This document shows, piece by piece, positions 9,560 to 19,222 of a DNA stretch of 64,000 bases. Within the stretch, counting starts at the first letter, position 1. Each line of letters opens with the position of its first letter. The stretch comes from Ignavibacteriaceae bacterium (lineage in GTDB: Bacteria; Bacteroidota; Ignavibacteria; Ignavibacteriales; Ignavibacteriaceae): positions 1-64,000 of the forward strand of contig JACAFB010000010.1 of NCBI GenBank assembly GCA_013388545.1. The letters are read 5' to 3'. The notes under the pieces are model-generated. The model did no database searches. It worked only from the letters and a program-made list of their open reading frames with translations, and was not told where the DNA came from. The position numbers and the translations under genes are program-made.

Positions 9560-10657
9560 ATGATTGGCAATAGATTTACTGAATACATACCGCAGGAACC
9601 AAAATCAGGCAGTTTTGACGACCTGCTAAAAATATTTCTTCAGTTATTAACAATCACCTCCGGTGATGTTTCTGAAGCTTTGAACTGGATGAATCAGCTT
9701 GACAAACAATACAATATCACGAACGATTCGTACGGAATGGGCGATTTTATTAAAGAGTTAAAAGACAAGAACTACATTAAGGAAAATGAGTCTGATGGAA
9801 ATTTGATAATTACTGCAAAGACTGAGAAAGCAATCAGGAGACAATCACTTGAAGAAATTTTTGGTAAGCTAAGAAAAAGCTCAAGAGGTTCGCATATAAC
9901 CGGCTTTACCGGCAGCGGTGATGAACAGACTTCTGAGAAAAGACAGTATCTTTTCGGTGACACGATGGAACAGATAGATATTACCGACTCAATAAGGAAT
10001 GCTCAAATAAACCACGGAATTGATGAATTCAAATTAACTGAGGACGATCTTGAAGTTGAAGAACGCGATTATAAAACCAACACTTCAACTGTACTTATGA
10101 TTGATATTTCCCATTCAATGATTTTGTACGGGGAAGACAGAATAACTCCGGCAAAGAAAGTTGCAATGGCTTTGTCTGAACTTATAACAACAAAATATCC
10201 GAAAGATCATCTGGATATTATAATCTTTGGCAACGATGCCTGGGCTATTGAAATAAAAGATCTTCCGTACCTTGAAGCCGGACCTTATCATACAAATACT
10301 GTTGCAGGACTGGAGCTTGCTATGGATATTTTACGAAGAAGAAAAACCACCAACAAACAGATCTTTATGATTACTGACGGTAAACCATCCTGCTTGAAAG
10401 AAGGCGCAAGGTACTATCAAAACAGTTTTGGATTGGACCGAAAAATTGTAAACAAAACTCTTGATCAGGCGGCTAAATGCCGCAGGCTTGGAATAATTAT
10501 CACAACATTTATGATTGCACGCGATCCTTACCTTCAGCAATTTGTCAGAGAATTCACAAAAACCGCTAATGGGAAGGCATATTATAGTAGCCCTTCAGAT
10601 TTGGGAGACTACGTGTTTGAAGATTATGTTCGAAATAGAAGAAAGAACTTGAGATAA
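9560..10657 (+). CDS. von Willebrand factor A domain protein, partner of MoxR-type ATPase
   Basis: A cytoplasmic 365-aa protein without signal peptide. The vWA domain occupies about residues 170-350. Its MIDAS metal site is visible as DISHS (D-x-S-x-S) in LMIDISHSM, with ITDGKPS later as the distal Asp loop. The N-terminal ~150 residues are helical and unassigned. It precedes the AAA+ ATPase by 3 bases. Such vWA/MoxR pairs act as metal-dependent chaperone or activation systems, as in cobalt/magnesium chelatases and NorQ/NorD. The client is not shown by the neighbours. Confidence 0.8.
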   Translation: MIGNRFTEYIPQEPKSGSFDDLLKIFLQLLTITSGDVSEALNWMNQLDKQYNITNDSYGMGDFIKELKDKNYIKENESDGNLIITAKTEKAIRRQSLEEIFGKLRKSSRGSHITGFTGSGDEQTSEKRQYLFGDTMEQIDITDSIRNAQINHGIDEFKLTEDDLEVEERDYKTNTSTVLMIDISHSMILYGEDRITPAKKVAMALSELITTKYPKDHLDIIIFGNDAWAIEIKDLPYLEAGPYHTNTVAGLELAMDILRRRKTTNKQIFMITDGKPSCLKEGARYYQNSFGLDRKIVNKTLDQAAKCRRLGIIITTFMIARDPYLQQFVREFTKTANGKAYYSSPSDLGDYVFEDYVRNRRKNLR

Positions 10658-10660
10658 AAA

Positions 10661-12184
10661 ATGAAAGAAAACAAAATAAAGAACCTTACTTCAATTAAAA
10701 CTTTTGGAGAATTAAAAAAAGCAGGTTATAAAACAAGAACTGTTAAGGAAGAATTGCGTGGTAACCTGATTTCATACTTGCAAAAAGGCGAAAATCCTTT
10801 TTCAGGAATTTATGGTTATGACGAAACCGTTTTGCCTGATCTTCAGCGTGCAATTCTCTCCAAGCACAACATAATTTTACTTGGGCTAAGGGGACAGGCA
10901 AAAACCAGAATTGCCATACTAATAGCTAACCTGCTCGATGAATATATCCCTGCGATTGAAGGGGCAGAACTGAACGATGATCCATTTGACCCTCTTTCCA
11001 AATTTGCAAAAGAGCTGCTCAGGGAAGAAGGAGATAATACCAAAATCCAGTGGATTCATAGAAGCTTGCGCTACACTGAGAAATTAGCTACACCCGACGT
11101 AACTGTTGCAGATCTTATCGGTGACGTCGATCCGATAAAAGCGGCTGCTCTTAAACTGCCTTACTCGGATGAAAGAGTGATTCATTTCGGATTAATTCCC
11201 CGTTCACACAGGTCGATCTTTGTTATTAATGAACTGCCGGATTTACAGGCAAGAATTCAGGTTGCTCTTTTCAACATCCTTCAGGAAAATGATATTCAGA
11301 TCAGGGGTTTTAAAGTAAGACTTCCTTTAGATATCCAGTTTGTATTTACTGCTAACCCCGAAGATTATACGAACAGAGGTTCAATAGTTACTCCACTAAA
11401 AGACAGAATTGACAGTCAGATACTTACACACTATCCAAAAGATATTAATACTTCCAAAAAGATTACGGAACAGGAAGCATTTCTCTCGGTCGAGCAGAAA
11501 GAGACAGTTTTTGTTCACGAATTAGTTAAAGATCTGATTGAACAGATTTCATTCGAGGCAAGACAAAGTGAATATATTGATATGAAAAGTGGTGTCTCCG
11601 CAAGATTGACAATCTCTGCATATGAAAATTTAGTAAGCTCTGCAGAGAGAAGAAGAATTTTAAACGGTGAAGAAAAAACGTTTGTCCGTATTTCAGATAT
11701 TTATGGTGTAATTCCATCAATTACCGGAAAAGTTGAGCTTGTTTATGAAGGCGAACAGGAAGGTCCCACGAAAGTTGCTTTAATTTTAATCAGCAAAGCT
11801 ATCCGTGCACTTTTCATTAATTATTTCCCATCGCCTCAAAAATCAAAAAGAAGTGAGCAGGCAAATCCATATCAGAAAATTATAAGCTGGTTCGCAAAAG
11901 GCAATCATCTGGATTTGTTGAACGATGTCAGCGACAAAGAATATTCTGAATCTCTCAAAACAATTCCCGAACTTAGAGAAGTTGTCAGGTCTACTCAAAA
12001 AAATCTTGATGAAAATTCATCTCTGCTTTTTATGGAATTTTTGCTGCATGGACTCGCAGAATATTCCTTAATAAGTAAACATAAGCTTGAGTCCAAATTC
12101 GAATTTAAGGATATGCTAAGCACAATGCTTAAGCTTTCAAAGGAGGATGAGAGCAGTGAATACGACGATGATTTTTTCAAGTAA
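10661..12184 (+). CDS. MoxR/ChlI-type AAA+ ATPase
   Basis: A 507-aa AAA+ ATPase. Walker A is visible as GLRGQAKT (G-x4-GKT-like, with Ala before Lys), and the Walker B equivalent is IFVINELPDL, with N-E where D-E is usual. The following sensor region includes FTANPEDYTNRG and the stretch around LKDRIDSQI, as in the magnesium chelatase I/MoxR clade. The C-terminal part includes a helical lid and an acidic tail. It directly follows the vWA gene and is surely in the same transcript. It probably remodels or activates a target protein with its vWA partner; there is no evidence of chlorophyll synthesis genes nearby. Confidence 0.82.
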   Translation: MKENKIKNLTSIKTFGELKKAGYKTRTVKEELRGNLISYLQKGENPFSGIYGYDETVLPDLQRAILSKHNIILLGLRGQAKTRIAILIANLLDEYIPAIEGAELNDDPFDPLSKFAKELLREEGDNTKIQWIHRSLRYTEKLATPDVTVADLIGDVDPIKAAALKLPYSDERVIHFGLIPRSHRSIFVINELPDLQARIQVALFNILQENDIQIRGFKVRLPLDIQFVFTANPEDYTNRGSIVTPLKDRIDSQILTHYPKDINTSKKITEQEAFLSVEQKETVFVHELVKDLIEQISFEARQSEYIDMKSGVSARLTISAYENLVSSAERRRILNGEEKTFVRISDIYGVIPSITGKVELVYEGEQEGPTKVALILISKAIRALFINYFPSPQKSKRSEQANPYQKIISWFAKGNHLDLLNDVSDKEYSESLKTIPELREVVRSTQKNLDENSSLLFMEFLLHGLAEYSLISKHKLESKFEFKDMLSTMLKLSKEDESSEYDDDFFK

Positions 12185-12227
12185 CTAAGCCTGTTTTAAG
12201 GTTTTCTGCTGGCAATTAATTTGTTTA

Positions 12228-12255
12228 TATTTTGATAAGAATTATTATCAAAATA
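12228..12255. repeat. Perfect 11-bp inverted repeat upstream of glycosyltransferase gene
   Basis: TATTTTGATAA (12228-12238) and TTATCAAAATA (12245-12255) are perfect inverted copies separated by 6 bases. It lies 44 bases after the ATPase stop and 27 bases before the glycosyltransferase start. It is AT-only apart from the GATAA/TTATC core and has no T-tract, so an operator or processing site fits better than a terminator. Confidence 0.5.
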
Positions 12256-12282
12256 AAGGATTAAAGTTTCATTTCTTATCCA

Positions 12283-13446
12283 ATGTCTTCTTCTACAAAG
12301 AAAAGAAAAATTTTAATTGTTGGCCCGGCTTATCCCTATCGCGGGGGTAATTCCTTATTTGTTTCACATCTTTATTTCCAGCTAACTGATGAATTTGAGG
12401 TAAAGATTTTCAATTACAAATTACTTTATCCATCAATTCTTTTCCCGGGTACTACTCAGTACGACAAAAGCGAAAGCATATACAAAAAAGCTCCTAATGA
12501 ACGTATTGTAAATTCAATCAATCCATTAAACTGGTTCATTACTGCAAAAAAAATATTAAAAGAAAATCCTGATTTGGTTGTATTTGACTGGTGGCATCCG
12601 TTTTTCGGTTTATGCCATTTTGTTATCTCGTTTTTACTAAAAAATAAATTGAGGAGTAAAATTCTCTTTATCACTGAAAATTTCGTTTCTCATGAAGGTC
12701 ATTTTATAGATAAAGTTCTTACAAGGATCGGGTTAAATAATGCAGGAGGTTTTCTTGCTCTTTCCGGGAAAGTTGCTGATGAGTTAAATGAGATAAAGGG
12801 TGCCCGAAAAGTATATCGCTCTGAATTACCTGTATATGATTGCTATCAAACTTCCGAAAGCAGCAAAGATCAAATACTTAATCAAATTGGTTTTAGTAAA
12901 TCAGATAAAATTTTATTGTTTTTCGGATATGTCCGAAAATACAAGGGACTCGATATTCTTCTTAATGCTGCTCCCGAAATATTTAAGCTTGATTCGAATT
13001 TCAAACTGCTGGTAGTTGGGGAGTTTTATGATAATCCCGAGGGTTATTTTTCGTTAATTACTAAACATCAAATTGAATCAAAAGTTAAAATTATCAACCA
13101 GTTTGTATCAAACGAAGAGGTGCAAACTTATTATTCAATTGCTGACCTGGTTATACTTCCTTACAGAAGTGCAACTCAAAGCGGGATTCTGAATATTGCC
13201 TATGGTTTTGGGAAACCGGTGCTCGTTACTAATGTTGGTGGATTAAGTGAATTTGTTGAAAATGAATCTACCGGAATTATCGTTGCCCCGGACTCGACAA
13301 AGGCTCTGGTTGAAGGCGTTAGAAAATATTTAGAGCTTGCAGATAAAACTGACTTTAAAAATAATATTCATAATTTCATTAAGAAGAATAGTTTTCAAAA
13401 TATTCAGGTATTATTCAAACAAATAGTTTCAGAGATGCAGATATGA
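12283..13446 (+). CDS. Glycosyltransferase family 4 (GT-B fold)
   Basis: A cytoplasmic sugar transferase for surface glycans. The N-terminal Rossmann half begins with ILIVGPAYPYRGGNS, a typical glycine-rich acceptor-side loop. The C-terminal donor half carries LLFFGYVRKYKGLDILL and the E-x7-E-type region around SGILNIAYGFGKPVLVTN and GGLSEFVE. Length 387 aa, complete. It overlaps the next glycosyltransferase by 4 bases (ATGA), so the two are coupled. The sugar and acceptor cannot be told from sequence; lipopolysaccharide or another cell-surface glycan is the likely product. Confidence 0.85.
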   Translation: MSSSTKKRKILIVGPAYPYRGGNSLFVSHLYFQLTDEFEVKIFNYKLLYPSILFPGTTQYDKSESIYKKAPNERIVNSINPLNWFITAKKILKENPDLVVFDWWHPFFGLCHFVISFLLKNKLRSKILFITENFVSHEGHFIDKVLTRIGLNNAGGFLALSGKVADELNEIKGARKVYRSELPVYDCYQTSESSKDQILNQIGFSKSDKILLFFGYVRKYKGLDILLNAAPEIFKLDSNFKLLVVGEFYDNPEGYFSLITKHQIESKVKIINQFVSNEEVQTYYSIADLVILPYRSATQSGILNIAYGFGKPVLVTNVGGLSEFVENESTGIIVAPDSTKALVEGVRKYLELADKTDFKNNIHNFIKKNSFQNIQVLFKQIVSEMQI

Positions 13447-14591
13447 TTCTGAAAACTGATTGCAAACATTTTCCGGGTGACAGACCTTGTAAACCGAGTA
13501 AAGAATTAGGCATCGATTGTAATGAATGTTCTTTCTATAGCCCTGTCAGGTTTAAAATCTTGATTGTAAAATTAGATGCAATTGGAGACGTTCTCAGAAC
13601 AACTTCAATTTTACATGCTCTGAAAAAAAAATACCCCGATTCACAAATTACCTGGCTAACCAAAAAAAAATCCAGTGAAATATTTCACAACAATACATTT
13701 GTAGACAGGATTTTTGAATTTGAGTCACCGGATTTAAATGCTCATTTACTTACTGAAGAATTTGATGTCGTAATAAATCCGGATAGTTCACCTGTTACCG
13801 CATCTCTTGCAAGTATATCTAAATCAAAAGTTAAAAAAGGATTTGTTCTGGATAAACTCGGGTGTATTCAAGCATTAAATAAGAGTGCTGAAGAATGGCT
13901 CGAGATGGGAGCTTTTGATAAACTAAAGAAGGCTAACATAAAATCCTACCAGCAAATAATTCATGATATTTGCGAACTTGATTTTTCTGGCGGAGAAATA
14001 ATCTTAAACCTTAATGAAAAAGAACTTGAATTCAAGCAAAGGTTTATTGAAAACAACGATCTCATAAATTTTGATTTTATTATAGGATTAAATACCGGTG
14101 CAAGCAAAAGATGGCAACTGAAACAGTGGCATTTAGAGAGTTACCTCAAGCTTATCGAGAGATTGTTGACTCACTCAAAGACCGCGGTTTTATTGTTTGG
14201 CGGTGAAGATGAGAAATCACAAAATGAATATATCAAATCAGTTTTCCCGTCAGTGATTGACACCGGCTCAAACAACTCTCTCAGAGATTTTTTTTCTTTG
14301 ATGGACATTCCTAACATAGTAGTTACAGGCGATACATTAGCGCTTCACGCCGCTACGGCACTTAAAAAGCAAGTTGTCTGCATGTTTGGTCCTACTTCAT
14401 CTGCCGAAATTTATGATTATGGCAGAATAACTAAAATCTATCCGGAGATTGACTGTCTTGTTTGCTATAAAAACGAGTGTGATTTCAATCCAAATTGTAT
14501 GGACTTAATAACAATAGAAATGGTTTATCGTGCTGTTGTCGATAAAATGGATATCCTGAAAAAGAAGCCGGACTCTAACTTGTCTCCTTGA
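13443..14591 (+). CDS. Glycosyltransferase family 9 (heptosyltransferase-like) with N-terminal cysteine cluster
   Basis: A GT9 enzyme, related to the heptosyltransferases of lipopolysaccharide core synthesis. The core starts at ILIVKLDAIGDVLRTTSIL (residue ~39), with the C-terminal donor loop TGDTLALHAA and MFGPTSSAEIY. Two cysteine clusters stand out: C7, C16, C26 and C29 in the first 30 residues, and CLVCYKNECDFNPNC near the C terminus. They could bind zinc. The gene is coupled to the upstream GT4 gene and ends 17 bases inside the convergent gene on the other strand. Confidence 0.82.
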   Translation: MILKTDCKHFPGDRPCKPSKELGIDCNECSFYSPVRFKILIVKLDAIGDVLRTTSILHALKKKYPDSQITWLTKKKSSEIFHNNTFVDRIFEFESPDLNAHLLTEEFDVVINPDSSPVTASLASISKSKVKKGFVLDKLGCIQALNKSAEEWLEMGAFDKLKKANIKSYQQIIHDICELDFSGGEIILNLNEKELEFKQRFIENNDLINFDFIIGLNTGASKRWQLKQWHLESYLKLIERLLTHSKTAVLLFGGEDEKSQNEYIKSVFPSVIDTGSNNSLRDFFSLMDIPNIVVTGDTLALHAATALKKQVVCMFGPTSSAEIYDYGRITKIYPEIDCLVCYKNECDFNPNCMDLITIEMVYRAVVDKMDILKKKPDSNLSP

Positions 14592-15741
14592 AACGCAGCA
14601 GAACTTTTTTTGAAACTTTCTCTCTGGAAAATTTTTCTTTATTAAATCTCAGAAGATTTAAGAGTGAGCTTCGTGAAGAGTATGAATGAGGTTTAATTTC
14701 ACCGCTTCTGCCCAGGTTTGTTGAATCATAAAATTCAAAGTATTTATCCTCATCTTTAAGATTTTCAATCTCTTTAATTTTATTTTTTAACAGACTTAAA
14801 TCGATATAATGAATTGAACCACCTTCTGGCTTTTTAATTTTTTCATCGGCTACATCAATTTTGATAGTGGGAAAGAACTGTGATGTTTTGTCTTCTACCA
14901 TAAAAAGATCTATTCTTCTGCTCTTTTCCTGATCGGATACTCTTTTATCCACAGAAATCATAATCGAAGGTTTTACTTCATTTTTTTGGATAGAATCAAT
15001 TTCAACTTTAACCGGCTCCGCTTTGCCTGCCTTTAATGAGATGTTCTCAAAATCTTTTACCTCAATTTTTTTCTGAAGGGACTCCTGGAAATCACTCTCC
15101 GATTTAAAATCCACTGGCTTATTTTCATCTGTATGGGTTGATAAATCCGGCTTAATTTGAAGAGGCTCTTTTGATATTATTTCGTCAGATATTTTGGAAG
15201 AAGCAGGCTTAATTTGCTCCTTAGCCGCTAAGTCTTGCTTTGATTTCCTTAGCCCCTCAATTATTGCTTCGGCAAATACAAAATCATTTTGGTTTTTGGC
15301 TTCGTCAGCTTCAAGGTCGGCACAATATTCTTCACGGTAAACAGCGTGTTTGGTATCTATATTTTCTGATTTTAGACCAACCTGCTGAATGCTAAAGCGA
15401 AATGAGTTATAATCTATTGCTTTAAGCTTAGACTCAATTTCTTTTATTGCATAAACGGGATCGGGATACATAAGCTCATAATCAGCACCAATTTTAATCA
15501 GTATTCCGAAATGATTTTCTTCAATTTCAAAACCGGGCTGATTAGTCAGCAATCGATAAAGAATCATGCTTTTGGGCACATTTGTATTGATGACGCGTTT
15601 AACCATTTCATATGTGATTTTTCTTATTTTATGCTCAGGTTCGGTTTTGTAAATTACTCTGAAATTCTTTTCCTTATCTAAATCGTTAATAGAAAAAATA
15701 ATAATATCATTTTTTTCAATATCGATTGTTTCCAGGATCAT
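14575..15741 (-). CDS. Unrecognised 388-aa cytoplasmic protein with charged linker
   Basis: I do not recognise a family. There is no signal peptide or membrane segment. An ordered N-terminal region (~1-150) mixes strands and helices and is followed by a long charged, low-complexity stretch (~165-270) rich in K, E, S and D. A more ordered C-terminal part contains SIHYIDLSLLKNKIKEIENL and a basic end. The start ATG at 15741 has GAGGAAA nine bases upstream. That ribosome site sits right after a strong terminator, so expression needs read-through or a very short promoter. Its 3' end overlaps the convergent glycosyltransferase by 17 bases. Confidence 0.65.
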   Translation of the reverse strand: MILETIDIEKNDIIIFSINDLDKEKNFRVIYKTEPEHKIRKITYEMVKRVINTNVPKSMILYRLLTNQPGFEIEENHFGILIKIGADYELMYPDPVYAIKEIESKLKAIDYNSFRFSIQQVGLKSENIDTKHAVYREEYCADLEADEAKNQNDFVFAEAIIEGLRKSKQDLAAKEQIKPASSKISDEIISKEPLQIKPDLSTHTDENKPVDFKSESDFQESLQKKIEVKDFENISLKAGKAEPVKVEIDSIQKNEVKPSIMISVDKRVSDQEKSRRIDLFMVEDKTSQFFPTIKIDVADEKIKKPEGGSIHYIDLSLLKNKIKEIENLKDEDKYFEFYDSTNLGRSGEIKPHSYSSRSSLLNLLRFNKEKFSREKVSKKVLLRFKETS

Positions 15742-15755
15742 TGACGTTTCCTCAT

Positions 15756-15782
15756 AAAAAAAGAGCCGGACAGGTCCGGCTC
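15756..15782 (-). terminator. Rho-independent terminator for the T9SS-exported protein gene
   Basis: On the minus strand, GAGCCGGA-CCTG-TCCGGCTC (15782-15763) forms an 8-bp GC-rich stem followed by seven T (15762-15756). It begins 12 bases after the stop codon of the 976-aa gene. Confidence 0.9.
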
Positions 15783-15793
15783 ATTTAATTAAA

Positions 15794-18724
15794 TTATTTT
15801 ATCAGAATCATTTTTTTCAATTGAGAGTACTTCGAACCATTGATACCATCTGCTCTCAATTCATAAAAATAAATTCCGCTGCTCACCTTATTTCCGTTAT
15901 AATCATCTCCATTCCAGAGAACCGAGTGTTTGCCTGCCTTCTGAGAGGTATTAACAAGCACTTTAACTGTTTCTCCGAGAATATTATAAATTGAAAGTCT
16001 GATATTTGCATCAACTGGCAGTGAGTATTGGATCTTGGTTGAAGGATTAAATGGATTAGGATAATTCTGTTCCAATTCATAATCCGAGGGAAGTTTAACC
16101 AAATCATTCTTATCAACTCCAACTGTTCCCGAAGTTGTATATGCAAGATCAGTCAGGTTTTTGAAACCTGTAGCAGCTATAAGAGTTCCTGCTGCATTTG
16201 ATGTATCAATTGAGAAGAAGTTTGTTACCTGATTTGCAGAGCCATAAAGCCCGTAAAGATTTCCCGCACCATCGAATTCCAATCCATTGGTCAGGAAACC
16301 TGTTCCTGTGCTTCCTACAAGATTTGTGTCGCCGGTAGCAAGATTTATCTTAAAAATCAAATCCTTTCCGGTTCCGATAGCTTTGAACAGGCAAGCCCAT
16401 AATTCATTTGTAAATGGATTGAAAGTTGCAGAATTAATTTGAATAGGAGCGGTTGTTACTAAACTGGTTACACCGGTTTGAATATCAACAGTATATATCT
16501 GACCATTTCTCAAAATACCGTAGAGTGTTCCTGATGTGTCAAATGATACTGAAACCATATCAACTAAAGGCAGTGTATGTAAAATATATGCATCACCGAG
16601 TTGAGCATTTACTTTCAGGATATTTGATACACTACCAGAAACACTTAAGCCATAGATGATATTTGTTTCAGGATGAATAGCAATACTTTTTACATCTGTA
16701 ACATCATCAAAAGGTGAATATCCAATTTCATAACCAAGCCCTGTTTGAAGATCGATATTCATCAGCTTGGCACTATTCTGATTTCCGGAACTTGCATACA
16801 TATAAAGAGCATATGCCGGATTGATAACATAACCTCTTCCTTTAAGATTGATACCTGCAAAATTTGGATCGTTTGTTTGAAGCGGATATGCGATTTCAAC
16901 AAAGCCTGTGTCCTGGGGTAAAAATACAAATTTCAATGTAAGTGAATCATATGAATTAAGATTGTAAGGAAGCGAGGGTGCATTCAATAGCTGAAATGGC
17001 CCTGAAGATGATGGAAGACTAGTAATTGTAACCTGAGCATCACCATAATTTGAAATAATAAATGATGCAGTATCACTTGTTTGTGCTACTTCAACATTAC
17101 CAAAATCGTGTAAATTTTTCTGGCTGAAGAGATAGGGACCTGAAAAAGGCACTAATCTTAACTCACCGGTCCACGTGCCCCAGGTGTTAGTTCCAGCAGC
17201 ATATTCGGTAAACATCCAAAAATTATATTCTGTCTCCGGATCAAGCCATATTCCCATATAATCACCCCAACGATTCCTGCCGGATCCATAGTCTTTAACA
17301 TAATTTCCTTTTCCTGTTTGGAGTGTCATACTTGGATTCAAACCGGGAGGATCATTTTTCAGTCTTGAAGTATAATAAGCACCAATATACTCGGTTGTAC
17401 CGGATCTACTATAGGTGATTGCAATATTTTGATCTTTATCAACAGCTAATGCAGGATAAAAGTGCCAAAAGCCGTTCAATCCTAAAGCGACATCTTCAAC
17501 GGCAGTATTTGTCGAAAGATCAATCTTTACATATCTGACACTTGAGTAACTTGTGTTTACTGTATTTCTCACAGAATGTACTGCCCAAATATATCCATCT
17601 CTGTAGGTAGGTTCATTTTTTAATGCTGCACCTCCGTTTTCAATTAATAAACTTGACCCTCCAAGCTGATTTGCTAAAGGTGGCCCTGTATATGCAGCAA
17701 CGTTTACGTTAAAGCCAGTCAATGAAGGGGTAGTTAAAACGTTAGATAATTTATAAACTGAAAAAGTATTTCCTGAGGATGAATTAGCATAAACTAAATA
17801 AAACCCATCAGGATTGCCATAAGTAATAGTAGGCCTTATAGTAAAAACTGATGTTGTGAATCCCGGACGGCGAATATCCCAGATATCCTGCCAGTTAACC
17901 GGGCCTGCGTTGTTCAGAAGTAACTGAGCTTTTGGAATTACTCTTAGTTTTACATATTGGAAACTTGGATTCGATCCAAAAGTAAATTGATTTGAAGTGA
18001 AATAAATTCCCAAGCTATCAAAACCTACTCCCTCATAATCTGCCCAGTTGCCTACAACCGTATTTCCATTCTGGTTGCTTGGCAATGCCCAGTTAAACCA
18101 GGTTCCAAGCGGATCAGAGTCATCTGATATTGATAGGAGGTAATAGGATTTTGATTGACCATCATTAACACTTAACCAAACCATTATCCATCTTTGTGCA
18201 AAATGATCATACAAAATTTTAGGATCGAAAGCACCGGGATTTGATAAAACAGATTGGAACCAGGAATCTGCAGCAATATTCTTCAATAAATTTCCTTGTT
18301 TATCCCAAATCGCAAATCTTGTGTTAACAACAGCAATTATATGGTCTGGCCCAACAGCAATATGCGGATCTGGGGGGATAGAGTTTGTTTCAGGGATTCC
18401 GGCAAAATTTTTAAGGAGAACCGGTTCACCATTGCTTCCCCTGCTTAAAAGAGTTCCTGTGTCTTCGAAGTAATTGCTTCCTTCCTGAGGTGTCGGGAAG
18501 GGATATTCGACAAAAAACGGTTCTTCAATGTAAGGTACTTTATTGTAAGTTCTTTTATCACGTGGTTCTTCAATGGTAACAACACGGGAAAAACTGTTTG
18601 TTGTAACGCTAACTCCGTTTGGAATGCTTCCGGCAGCAGGCCCCTGGTAAATAACGCTTTGAGAAAAAGCAATTAACGGTAGAACCGAGAAAAGTAGTAC
18701 AAATAGTACTGTTCTTTTTTTCAT
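15794..18724 (-). CDS. Large secreted protein with T9SS type A sorting domain
   Basis: A 976-aa protein exported by the Sec system and then by type IX secretion. The signal peptide is at residues 1-21 (VLFVLLFSVLPLIAFSQ). The body (~90-530) holds repeated beta-rich blocks with GNWADYEGVGFD and RWGDYMGIWLDP. An immunoglobulin-like ASH/choice-of-anchor region follows (KNLHDFGNVEVAQ). Next comes a propeller-like stretch (~640-860), then the T9SS C-terminal domain with NYPNPFNPST, GETVKVLV and SGIYFYEL, ending in KKMILIK. No catalytic motif is seen, so its role at the surface is unknown. It has a strong terminator and a 498-base upstream gap. Confidence 0.85.
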   Translation of the reverse strand: MKKRTVLFVLLFSVLPLIAFSQSVIYQGPAAGSIPNGVSVTTNSFSRVVTIEEPRDKRTYNKVPYIEEPFFVEYPFPTPQEGSNYFEDTGTLLSRGSNGEPVLLKNFAGIPETNSIPPDPHIAVGPDHIIAVVNTRFAIWDKQGNLLKNIAADSWFQSVLSNPGAFDPKILYDHFAQRWIMVWLSVNDGQSKSYYLLSISDDSDPLGTWFNWALPSNQNGNTVVGNWADYEGVGFDSLGIYFTSNQFTFGSNPSFQYVKLRVIPKAQLLLNNAGPVNWQDIWDIRRPGFTTSVFTIRPTITYGNPDGFYLVYANSSSGNTFSVYKLSNVLTTPSLTGFNVNVAAYTGPPLANQLGGSSLLIENGGAALKNEPTYRDGYIWAVHSVRNTVNTSYSSVRYVKIDLSTNTAVEDVALGLNGFWHFYPALAVDKDQNIAITYSRSGTTEYIGAYYTSRLKNDPPGLNPSMTLQTGKGNYVKDYGSGRNRWGDYMGIWLDPETEYNFWMFTEYAAGTNTWGTWTGELRLVPFSGPYLFSQKNLHDFGNVEVAQTSDTASFIISNYGDAQVTITSLPSSSGPFQLLNAPSLPYNLNSYDSLTLKFVFLPQDTGFVEIAYPLQTNDPNFAGINLKGRGYVINPAYALYMYASSGNQNSAKLMNIDLQTGLGYEIGYSPFDDVTDVKSIAIHPETNIIYGLSVSGSVSNILKVNAQLGDAYILHTLPLVDMVSVSFDTSGTLYGILRNGQIYTVDIQTGVTSLVTTAPIQINSATFNPFTNELWACLFKAIGTGKDLIFKINLATGDTNLVGSTGTGFLTNGLEFDGAGNLYGLYGSANQVTNFFSIDTSNAAGTLIAATGFKNLTDLAYTTSGTVGVDKNDLVKLPSDYELEQNYPNPFNPSTKIQYSLPVDANIRLSIYNILGETVKVLVNTSQKAGKHSVLWNGDDYNGNKVSSGIYFYELRADGINGSKYSQLKKMILIK

Positions 18725-19222
18725 CTATTTTTTACCTCATCAAATTTTAAAATAACTTTTAAGGAAATTATGACTAATAATTTTCATAGTCAATTGCAAG
18801 AATAATATATCAGCGGCTATGTTAGAGAAATACGTTTCCCCATTTTACTGAACCTGATCAATGTTTCTGCACGGATTTTTTCCACTATAATAATTGATTT
18901 CAAATTTCCTGAAATGGATTTTGTTTTTCTATAATACTTTTGGATGATATTAGTTCAACAATCAAGGTACCAAAATAAGCTATCAGGTTGTTAAATGGAA
19001 TTTCACAATCAGATTCAACAACTATTACTAGGTAAGTCAAAATTTATTTTTTTGAAATTCTAATAATTGATAAAAACAACCGCCAACATCTATTGTAAGC
19101 ACTGGCACAGAATATTTATGACTTAATTCAAAGTTTATGATTGTGCTGCTGCTTATACACGCAAAACAGTAATGAGATGACTCGACTAATTTATGATTTA
19201 AGAAGCAGCAATTAGTCAACCG
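18725..19222. other. 498-base gap without a convincing gene
   Basis: No plausible coding sequence is seen. The only structure I can support is an inverted repeat GACTAATT (19184-19191)/AATTAGTC (19210-19217), an 8-bp stem with an 18-base loop. It starts 6 bases past the stop of the respiratory operon and may form a weak transcript end. No exact TAnnTTTG element was found in front of the 976-aa gene, although its promoter should be in this stretch. Confidence 0.5.

Noticed and set aside
19037-19219. 60-aa frame directly after the respiratory operon
   Set aside because: It needs a TTG start without a ribosome site, has no domain-like pattern, and overlaps an inverted repeat that may end the transcript.
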